From contig LS997564.1 in NCBI GenBank assembly GCA_000469685.2, forward strand, positions 22,912,960-22,976,959: DNA of 64,000 bases, read 5' to 3'. Positions within the stretch are counted from its first letter, which is position 1. Every line of letters starts with the position of its first letter. The notes below the pieces were generated by a model. That model did not search any database and had not been told where the DNA came from. It worked only from the letters and a program-made list of their open reading frames with translations. Origin of the DNA: Haemonchus contortus. Its lineage: Eukaryota > Nematoda > Chromadorea > Rhabditida > Trichostrongylidae. This document shows positions 62,901 through 64,000 of this stretch, one piece after another. The translations under genes and the position numbers were made by a program.

Positions 62901-63566
62901 AATTCCAAAGATATATCACCGAGCCCCGCTTTCCCTGGTCGCGTCTGTCTGCTCTGTAAGTTGTTAAAGGTCTCAACGCCCAAGCAATTAGGCTCTACAA
63001 AGTGGAATTTCAGTTGAGAACGAATGCGATACTGGTAAGCACGACTGCGATCCGTCGGCCATTTGCCACGACAACGAGCAGTCGTTCTCTTGCGAATGTC
63101 CTGCAGGCTTCGTGGACAGATCTCCGAACAAAATGCATCGCCCTGGACGAGTTTGTGTCAAACTGGTGAGTGCATAAGTGTTTTATTTTGAACTACAAAA
63201 TGTTAGCCAACTCCTTAAGGTGGACGAGTGCTCAACCGGACGACATACCTGTAGTGCTCAAGCAGATTGTCGTGATCTGGAAGAAGGGTACACCTGTGAG
63301 TGTCGTGAGGGATACGTTGATCGTTCACCCAACCTGGCCAGTCAACCAGGACGAGTTTGCAGCGCTCCAGGTTTGTCATTGGTGATTTCCTTAAAACTGC
63401 CGAGTATGTCCAACAGGAGTGGTTTCAGAAGTATGTCCACCGAACCATGACTGTAGCTCAGCAGCCGTCTGTGAGCCACTGGGTGGCAACAAGTACCAGT
63501 GCTCCTGCATTCAGGGATACGTTGATCAATCCCCGAACGGACAAAAGGGACGAATTTGTGTGAGAA
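20828..63566 (+). CDS. mua-3: MUA-3-like giant LDLa/EGF/vWA adhesion protein (5' part; continues past the window)
   Basis: Large extracellular-matrix receptor gene. I read 53 exons by joining Cys-rich reading frames at GT/AG sites with matching phase. Exon ends: 20828-20984, 31925-32029, 32715-32816, 33064-33165, 34590-34712, 34790-34908, 34962-35127, 35729-35805, 37055-37127, 37187-37264, 37335-37490, 41520-41666, 41722-41868, 43684-43824, 44513-44665, 46051-46200, 49203-49493, 49586-49653, 50397-50540, 50598-50701, 50756-50874, 50933-51018, 51072-51221, 51275-51383, 54301-54447, 54503-54652, 54797-54882, 55664-55816, 55884-56009, 56468-56604, 56658-56835, 56967-57118, 57171-57358, 57933-58103, 58160-58288, 58357-58537, 59014-59106, 59157-59329, 59384-59452, 59508-59685, 59888-59955, 60015-60167, 60222-60371, 60427-60635, 60694-60934, 60994-61134, 61191-61275, 62478-62588, 62643-62740, 62806-62955, 63014-63165, 63220-63370, 63417-63566. 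Signal peptide, then LDLa x5, EGF x18, vWA and EGF x21 match the MUA-3 plan better than MUP-4, which as I recall lacks the LDLa block. Known role: hypodermal attachment of muscle to cuticle. The C-terminal part is outside the window. Confidence 0.87.
25002..25096. repeat. TG-rich microsatellite
   Basis: About 95 bp of imperfect (TG)n with interspersed A and C (GTGTATGTGTGTATGTGTAT-like), inside intron 1 of the mua-3 gene. Apparent open frames here are repeat artefacts. Confidence 0.95.
25910..26165 (+). repeat. tRNA-derived SINE, diverged copy in mua-3 intron 1
   Basis: Recognisable head with a B box, GGCTCGAATCCTGGC, and body motifs AATTGGACCAGACTCATCTT and CATCCACGTAAATCATTGTA. It is more diverged than most copies; the A box is barely recognisable. 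Confidence 0.7.
26519..26602. repeat. GGTTGAGG-type purine-rich tract ending in a G run
   Basis: Imperfect repeats of GGTTGAGGGAG and GGGAAGCGGGAG lead into an uninterrupted run of about 18 G, in intron 1. It could form a G-quadruplex, and the run length is also prone to sequencing error. Confidence 0.85.
27117..27238 (+). repeat. 61 bp tandem duplication
   Basis: Two adjacent 61 bp units (27117-27177 and 27178-27238), each with CATGGGA-type cores and CCATTCAGCATTCAATCGGG, differ at about six positions. Located in intron 1. No larger array. Confidence 0.9.
27822..28122 (+). repeat. tRNA-derived SINE, full-length, in mua-3 intron 1
   Basis: A box AGGTGTAGTGACAAGTGGCG, B box GGTTCGAATAACC (changed from consensus). 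The body has TTGGTACCAAACTCGTCTGG and the tail has GGCTTTATCCCCATCC. Confidence 0.85.
28915..29043 (-). repeat. tRNA-derived SINE, 5' fragment
   Basis: Minus-strand head and front body: on this strand, CATCCTCCCAGACGAGTCT, then GAAGGCTTGGTTGG, GGTAGTGCACCACTTGTCA. The tail half is missing. Intron 1. Confidence 0.7.
29485..29535 (+). repeat. MITE M1 terminal fragment
   Basis: Short match to the left terminus, AAGGCGCAGTTTATGATAGA, followed by AATGGTTCATGGGATCCTCC, before homology fades. Intron 1. Confidence 0.45.
30829..31115 (+). repeat. tRNA-derived SINE, full-length, in mua-3 intron 1
   Basis: A-box region TGTGCAGTGGCAAGTGGCGC, B box GGTTCGAATCTGG, body TCAGACCCGTCCAGAAGGAT and CATCGGCTGGCCACCGCAAG, tail AAGACTTTATCC. 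Confidence 0.88.
31925..32029 (+). CDS. mua-3: mua-3 exon 2: LDLa repeat 2
   Basis: The TTGCAG acceptor at 31924 joins in phase 1 to exon 1, and the frame then gives a complete LDLa repeat beginning FCLPWQLDCGFG. Its end reads SGLDE instead of the canonical DGSDE, so one Ca-cage acidic residue is altered. A second AG at 31940-31941 would remove the first Cys and is less likely. Residues about 53-87. Confidence 0.85.
32236..32580 (+). repeat. Two tRNA-derived SINE fragments in mua-3 intron 2
   Basis: A tail piece (about 32236-32312, with ATTCTGAATGGAAGTCGAGT and AACCCCAAAAACC) precedes a body piece (about 32393-32580, with TCTAGGCCAACCAAGCC, GACTGGTACTAGACCCC and CCAACCGCAGGTCATTGTGT). They may be two insertions or one rearranged copy. 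Confidence 0.65.
32715..32816 (+). CDS. mua-3: mua-3 exon 3: LDLa repeat 3
   Basis: One exon encodes one LDLa repeat (ACPSHYFVCKDKSACI ... DGSDE). It is phase 1 at both ends and 102 bp long, the same size as exon 4. The acceptor is TTTCTAG and the donor is C/GTGAGT. Residues about 88-121. Confidence 0.85.
33064..33165 (+). CDS. mua-3: mua-3 exon 4: LDLa repeat 4
   Basis: LDLa repeat starting PCAPGLFPCTNSSKCI and ending ADGSDE, phase 1 at both ends. The acceptor is the GTTCAG at 33058-33063. An upstream AG at 33032-33033 gives the wrong frame and was not used. The donor is G/GTTTGT. Residues about 122-155. Confidence 0.83.
34590..34712 (+). CDS. mua-3: mua-3 exon 5: LDLa repeat 5
   Basis: Fifth LDLa repeat (ECTTSQVECGCGKVRCV ... 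EDGTDE) followed by a short tail with an N-linked glycosylation sequon (NVT). TTTGCAG acceptor, phase 1. The intron before it is about 1.4 kb and contains no further LDLa coding that I could find. Residues about 156-196. Confidence 0.85.
34790..35127 (+). CDS. mua-3: mua-3 exons 6-7: EGF-like repeat 1 and linker start
   Basis: Exon 6 (34790-34908) and exon 7 (34962-35127) together form an atypical EGF-like unit, with Cys motifs LCTDSSLC, EICV and WRCVCQRG, then STRCIP. The intervening intron is only 53 bp. The junction is phase 0. The exact donor is ambiguous between GTAGTA at 34906 and GTACGT at 34909; I used the latter. The exon 7 tail is polar and contains another sequon (NCT). Residues about 197-291. 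Confidence 0.78.
35729..37127 (+). CDS. mua-3: mua-3 exons 8-9: Cys-free linker (tentative)
   Basis: Two small exons, 35729-35805 and 37055-37127, are supported by good TTCAG acceptors and by phase. Exon 8 enters phase 1 and leaves phase 0; exon 9 enters phase 0 and leaves phase 1. They encode a basic, proline-containing stretch with no Cys or recognised domain, so homology does not help fix the ends. The 1.25 kb intron between them holds a minus-strand copy of the dispersed MITE. Confidence 0.5.
36485..36949 (-). mobile_element. MITE M1 copy in mua-3 intron 8
   Basis: Ends in a well-kept terminal repeat, CATTTTTATCGTGAACGGTGCC. Interior family motifs such as TGCGAGATTAT and CACTGTCGTCATGGGTCACG are readable. 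The other end has decayed. Confidence 0.7.
37187..37490 (+). CDS. mua-3: mua-3 exons 10-11: EGF-like repeats 2-3
   Basis: Exon 10 (37187-37264) gives a compact Cys cluster (TCSGNSSCACSPSS ... NGTCI). Exon 11 (37335-37490) gives the first repeat of the typical family form: NECGDKALNDCDPNATC, then YECLC and PGRKC. For exon 10 the AG at 37186 is used, because an AG 13 bp upstream runs into a stop. Residues about 342-419. Confidence 0.82.
38727..39008 (+). repeat. tRNA-derived SINE, full-length, in mua-3 intron 11
   Basis: A box GGTGGTGTAATGGCAAGTGG, B box GGTTCAAATCCAG, body ATTGGTACCAGATTCGTCTG and TCGGCTGGCCATCGCAAGTC. The tail is short. Confidence 0.88.
40935..41451 (+). mobile_element. MITE M1, full-length, in mua-3 intron 11
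   Basis: Termini AAAGGCAGAGTTCACGATGA and AAAATTATCGTGAACGGTGC, preceded by TTTTAA. Length about 515 bp. It shares the interior motifs CTTATACCATACCTGCC and GTTTCAACGG with the copies at 49.8 and 57.4 kb. It ends about 70 bp before exon 12. Confidence 0.88.
41520..41868 (+). CDS. mua-3: mua-3 exons 12-13: EGF-like repeats 4-5
   Basis: Exons 41520-41666 and 41722-41868 each carry exactly one EGF repeat of the form NEC-x-LNDC/LHDC-x-NA-x-C, with Y-x-C-x-C and PGR-x-C ends. Both are phase 1-1 and 147 bp, separated by a 55 bp intron. The preceding intron (37491-41519) is about 4 kb and carries one SINE and one MITE copy. Residues about 420-517. Confidence 0.9.
42516..42806 (+). repeat. tRNA-derived SINE, full-length, in mua-3 intron 13
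   Basis: A box TTGTGTAGTTGCAATTGGCG, B box GGTTCGAATCCTGG, body AATTGGTACTAGACACGTCT, tail ending near AAGCCATATTAG. Confidence 0.85.
43684..44665 (+). CDS. mua-3: mua-3 exons 14-15: EGF-like repeats 6-7
   Basis: Exon 14 (43684-43824) encodes an EGF repeat with a short first loop (ECEGCNSSTSHC) and CTCLPGF. Exon 15 (44513-44665) encodes one beginning NPCQDYSLHDCDSVAEC and ending PGRKC. Both are phase 1-1 modules. Neither has the usual acidic calcium-binding lead-in. Residues about 518-615. Confidence 0.87.
44666..46050 (+). other. mua-3: mua-3 intron 15
   Basis: About 1.4 kb with no recognised exon or repeat family. It starts with a T- and TTTC-rich half. Several open frames exist on both strands, but none shows Cys spacing or phase fitting the gene. 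Confidence 0.6.
46051..46200 (+). CDS. mua-3: mua-3 exon 16: EGF-like repeat 8
   Basis: One full EGF repeat (VDECSLGTHTCDPNADC, YTCRCKAGW, PGRVC) on a 150 bp phase 1-1 exon. The VDEC lead and following residues fit a calcium-binding EGF. The TTTAG acceptor and AAAAG/GTATG donor are clear. Residues about 616-665. Confidence 0.9.
46201..49202 (+). other. mua-3: mua-3 intron 16
   Basis: About 3.0 kb. A TTTACAG at 46625 opens a short frame (VLKITATPPATCVLSPGQ) that could be read in phase 1, but it has only one Cys, no good phase 1 donor, and is not needed to connect exons 16 and 17. Otherwise only a C-rich tract was noted. Confidence 0.55.
48245..48272. repeat. C-rich homopolymer tract
   Basis: About 28 bp of almost pure C inside mua-3 intron 16. 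A shorter run of 13 C lies at 58950-58962 in intron 36. Confidence 0.9.
49203..49493 (+). CDS. mua-3: mua-3 exon 17: EGF-like repeats 9-10 on one exon
   Basis: A 291 bp exon carries two EGF repeats back to back: DVCMNMDCAPEAEC...GRIC, then VNECAEGKHDCSRHAAC...PGRVC. It is twice the usual exon size, as if one ancestral intron had been lost. The acceptor is a weak GTTGTAG at 49202. It joins exon 16 in phase 1 across a 3.0 kb intron with no convincing exon in between. Confidence 0.87.
49586..50540 (+). CDS. mua-3: mua-3 exons 18-19: EGF-like repeat 11 and start of 12; odd splice acceptor
   Basis: Exon 18 (49586-49653) encodes PPECEVSDPMSCDQRKSE. The EGF is completed by exon 19 (50397-50540), which reads VCVFVDGTYKCRC and DGRC, then NECEHQRLNTCGQNAEC. 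The frame and homology of exon 19 are firm. Its only possible start lies between a stop codon at 50388-50390 and Cys-coding sequence at 50400, and no AG occurs there; the sequence is TTTCAT/G. This is either a base error for TTTCAG or a non-canonical site. A MITE fills most of the intron (49774-50287). Confidence 0.8.
49774..50287 (+). mobile_element. MITE M1, full-length, filling mua-3 intron 18
   Basis: Termini TTAAAGGTACAGTTCACGAT and ATTACCGTGAACTGTGCCTT, with TTAA at both outer edges, which could be the target duplication. Length about 514 bp. It occupies most of the 743 bp intron whose 3' splice site lacks AG. Confidence 0.88.
50598..51383 (+). CDS. mua-3: mua-3 exons 20-24: EGF-like repeats 12-15
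   Basis: Exons 50598-50701, 50756-50874, 50933-51018, 51072-51221 and 51275-51383 are separated by introns of 53-58 bp. Each EGF repeat is split, with junctions inside the Cys framework. Exons 20/21 join in phase 2 and restore NECSNKEKYRVDCDENAIC. Exons 23/24 join in phase 0 and restore SCDPKKPRCGTNEIC, ending FRYEDGTC. Several sequons are present, for example NAT in the fourteenth repeat. Residues about 834-1022. Confidence 0.85.
52620..53092 (-). mobile_element. MITE M1, degenerate copy in mua-3 intron 24
   Basis: Interior minus-strand motifs (TGTACGAGATTATGACGACG, AAAAAATGCCGAAAAC) and a decayed terminus (AAAACCATTCCTGTTGTGGA) are recognisable. Confidence 0.55.
53545..53833 (-). repeat. 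tRNA-derived SINE, full-length, in mua-3 intron 24
   Basis: From the tail (GGGGCGTTAATCAACCC) to the head. On the minus strand the head has AGGTGGTGTAGTGGCAAGTA and a B-box region, GGTTCAAATCCCGG. Body motif CAGACGGGTCTGATACCAAT. Confidence 0.87.
54301..54882 (+). CDS. mua-3: mua-3 exons 25-27: EGF-like repeats 16-17 and first half of 18
   Basis: Exon 25 (54301-54447) encodes ACSRNTDCDPNAVC...PGRRC. Exon 26 (54503-54652) encodes VNECATSNNECSPYAKC...PGRRC. Exon 27 (54797-54882) encodes NNECAFKHLNTCDENADC and stops after YTCQ in phase 0. The 2.9 kb intron before exon 25 holds a minus-strand SINE and a degenerate MITE. Residues about 1023-1150. Confidence 0.88.
55664..56835 (+). CDS. mua-3: mua-3 exons 28-31: end of EGF 18 and von Willebrand A domain
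   Basis: Exon 28 (55664-55816) finishes the EGF and opens the vWA domain with DLVFLIDGSGSIGSY, the D-x-S-x-S part of the MIDAS metal site. Exon 29 (55884-56009) gives the second strand (TRVALIQYSD). Exon 30 (56468-56604) gives GLTRTGAAI, with the MIDAS Thr. Exon 31 (56658-56835) gives VAIVLTDGRSQDNV, with the MIDAS Asp, then the final strand FSIGVTD. All metal ligands are present, so the domain should bind a divalent cation and could bind ligand. Domain about residues 1182-1365. Confidence 0.92.
56967..57358 (+). CDS. mua-3: mua-3 exons 32-33: end of vWA and EGF-like repeats 19-20
   Basis: Exon 32 (56967-57118) encodes the last vWA helix (DLDTRLRSMIQKAAC), a Pro/Thr linker and an EGF start with TGCDRSLNEYC. 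Exon 33 (57171-57358) completes it (CICPAGFHRH) and adds a second repeat (LCNPQLITSCIYPEEC, YRCACPDGY). The phase 2 junction restores GRSRC. The next intron is almost entirely a MITE. Residues about 1349-1461. Confidence 0.87.
57378..57888 (+). mobile_element. MITE M1, full-length, making up mua-3 intron 33
   Basis: Termini TTAAGGCACAGTTCACGATA and ATTATCGTGAACTGTGCCTT. Length about 511 bp. It starts 19 bp after the exon 33 donor and ends 45 bp before the exon 34 acceptor, so the 574 bp intron is essentially this element in a host intron of about 60 bp. Confidence 0.92.
57933..58288 (+). CDS. mua-3: mua-3 exons 34-35: EGF-like repeats 21-22
   Basis: Exon 34 (57933-58103) reads DADCHNGGQRCGQNEYC, WYCECKTGF, GKC. 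It has a sixteen-residue lead using the GCTTCAG acceptor, about 45 bp after the MITE end. Exon 35 (58160-58288) reads SCLPNVPNSCDIRKREKC, FYTCQCEGK, GIC. These two are divergent EGFs without the calcium-binding signature. Residues about 1462-1561. Confidence 0.83.
58357..59329 (+). CDS. mua-3: mua-3 exons 36-38: EGF-like repeats 23-25
   Basis: Exon 36 (58357-58537) carries one full EGF (KNECELGLHDCDRSARC...PGRLC) and the first Cys of the next. Exon 37 (59014-59106) supplies RCSPNAICTDT and YVCRC. Exon 38 (59157-59329) supplies its last Cys and a complete repeat (VNECSSKRLNDCDENAIC...PGRRC). Both internal junctions are phase 2. The frame of each exon is fixed by the Cys spacing. Residues about 1562-1710. 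Confidence 0.86.
59384..59955 (+). CDS. mua-3: mua-3 exons 39-41: EGF-like repeats 26-27
   Basis: Exon 39 (59384-59452) encodes DRCSVGKNDCDRNARC. Exon 40 (59508-59685) completes it (YTCSCPAGFKDKSP, GRVC) and begins the next (ECDNPTLNDCDSPDRAIC, YMC). Exon 41 (59888-59955) finishes with RCRQGFLDISP and PGRLC. The exon 40/41 junction is the phase 2 R-C junction seen elsewhere in the gene. Residues about 1711-1815. Confidence 0.87.
60015..60371 (+). CDS. mua-3: mua-3 exons 42-43: EGF-like repeats 28-29
   Basis: Exon 42 (60015-60167) encodes QNECALGTDDCARDGGIC...PGRKC. Exon 43 (60222-60371) encodes VDECATGQNDCSREAIC...PGRKC. Each is a one-repeat, phase 1-1 exon with a TTTCAG/TG acceptor, separated by a 54 bp intron. 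The NEC and DEC leads, with an Asp-Thr pair after the third Cys, fit calcium-binding EGFs. Residues about 1816-1916. Confidence 0.9.
60427..60934 (+). CDS. mua-3: mua-3 exons 44-45: EGF-like repeats 30-32
   Basis: Exon 44 (60427-60635) carries one full repeat (INECTSGRHDCSPNADC...PGRIC) and half of another (VDECRLGKHDCHSDAFCQ). Exon 45 (60694-60934) joins in phase 0, completes it (YTCRCKPEF, PGRMC), then gives a proline-rich spacer (PRPTPPPPEC) and a third, divergent repeat (IDGPNQCKAHLNEVC, CACPINY). Residues about 1917-2066. Confidence 0.88.
60994..61275 (+). CDS. mua-3: mua-3 exons 46-47: EGF-like repeat 33 and first half of 34
   Basis: Exon 46 (60994-61134) encodes INECDFPQLVDCHPSADC, FTCACRPGF, GRMC. 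Exon 47 (61191-61275) encodes VNECQFPHLNDCHQHAQC and ends in phase 2 after YECK. The following intron is 1.2 kb and carries a degenerate minus-strand MITE copy. Residues about 2067-2141. Confidence 0.88.
61690..62160 (-). mobile_element. MITE M1, degenerate copy in mua-3 intron 47
   Basis: The minus-strand family interior (TTGCACGAGATTATGACTGC, GTCGTTATGGGTCATG) runs to a decayed terminus (AAACCATTTTTATCGGGAGT). Its 75-codon lysine-rich frame is not a gene. Confidence 0.65.
62478..62740 (+). CDS. mua-3: mua-3 exons 48-49: end of EGF 34 and EGF-like repeat 35
   Basis: Exon 48 (62478-62588) begins KCNHGFMDRSHG, completes the previous EGF (GRIC) and opens the next (IDECSVPGMNSCDRNARC). Exon 49 (62643-62740) gives IDEEEGYRCECREGF and GRSC. 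The junctions are again phase 2 between a basic residue and Cys. Residues about 2142-2211. Confidence 0.87.
62806..63566 (+). CDS. mua-3: mua-3 exons 50-53: EGF-like repeats 36-39, last exons in the window
   Basis: Exons 62806-62955, 63014-63165, 63220-63370 and 63417-63566 each hold one EGF: VNECRDPKLNDCDRNAKC, ENECDTGKHDCDPSAIC, VDECSTGRHTCSAQADC and EVCPPNHDCSSAAVC. The start of exon 53 could also be the AG at 63427-63428, which removes four residues. A GTGAGT donor at 63567 shows that the gene continues, and the rest of the window (63567-64000) looks like intron. Residues about 2212-2412. Confidence 0.88.
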
Positions 63567-64000
63567 GTGAGTCAACGGCCCTCTTTTCTGATTTCAGGAA
63601 TAAATTAGCTCTCGAAGCGCTTTTCGGAATGATTTTTTGCCTGTTGTACGAGCGTATGCATAAAATACAGAAGGCTTTCCTCTGCGCCTATCTTGGACTG
63701 CCAGTAAGACTAGAGACGACAGATTCCCATTGACACAGAAAAGAGTTGGTGGTTCGATTCCTTTGAGGATAGGTTTTTTCAACGCTCCTTCTCTTGCCTC
63801 TTACAAGGAAATTTGACTCAGGATTTGCTTAAGCAGATCCGATGTCCTGGAGTGCCCTTTTTTCGTTGAAAATTCTTCCGTTTTTCACAGAAATAGCCCA
63901 AATCTTACAAAGCAACAGTACAATCGAGTATCGAAGAATCGATAAAAAAACCTATACCAGCTACATCTAGCAAATGCCAAAAAAAGGCAACACAGCCCTG

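Noticed and set aside
1..64000. CRISPR array, operon or bacterial defence system
   Set aside because: No regularly spaced short repeats and no prokaryotic gene organisation; the DNA is intron-rich and eukaryotic.

Overview
This window looks like genomic DNA from a nematode, most likely a clade V (strongylid-type) parasite. The species is not determined. The evidence is a multi-exon gene with extended TTTCAG-like 3' splice sites, an encoded protein with the domain order of the C. elegans muscle-attachment protein MUA-3, and a dense load of short non-autonomous repeats. No bacterial operons, rRNA genes, functional tRNA genes or CRISPR arrays were seen.

Layout. Positions 1-20.8 kb are repeat-rich and hold no gene I can support. 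They contain a decayed Phlebovirus-G2-like envelope relic of a BEL/Pao-type retroelement (about 2.3-3.2 kb, minus strand) and two large fold-back elements whose arms each carry a tRNA-like module (7.8-9.8 kb and 10.3-11.3 kb). They also hold a GC-rich hairpin (16.7-17.0 kb), a Tc1/mariner-type MITE (18.09-18.62 kb) and several copies of two dispersed families: a tRNA-derived SINE of about 290 bp and a MITE of about 510 bp.

From 20,828 to beyond the right edge runs one very large plus-strand gene, a probable mua-3 orthologue. I could place 53 exons in a single phase-consistent chain (about 7.2 kb of coding sequence, about 2,410 residues) across 42.7 kb. In order they encode a signal peptide, five LDL-receptor class A repeats, a short linker, about 18 EGF-like repeats, a von Willebrand A domain with an intact MIDAS site, and about 21 further EGF-like repeats. 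The gene is cut by the window end; by family knowledge the SEA domains, membrane segment and cytoplasmic tail lie downstream. Its first intron is about 10.9 kb, and several other introns consist mostly of SINE or MITE copies.

MUA-3 is known in C. elegans as a hypodermal transmembrane protein of the fibrous organelles that link muscle, through the epidermis, to cuticle. The Cys-rich repeats and vWA domain read here would form the extracellular adhesive portion. Everything else in the window appears to be mobile-element-derived or unassigned DNA.
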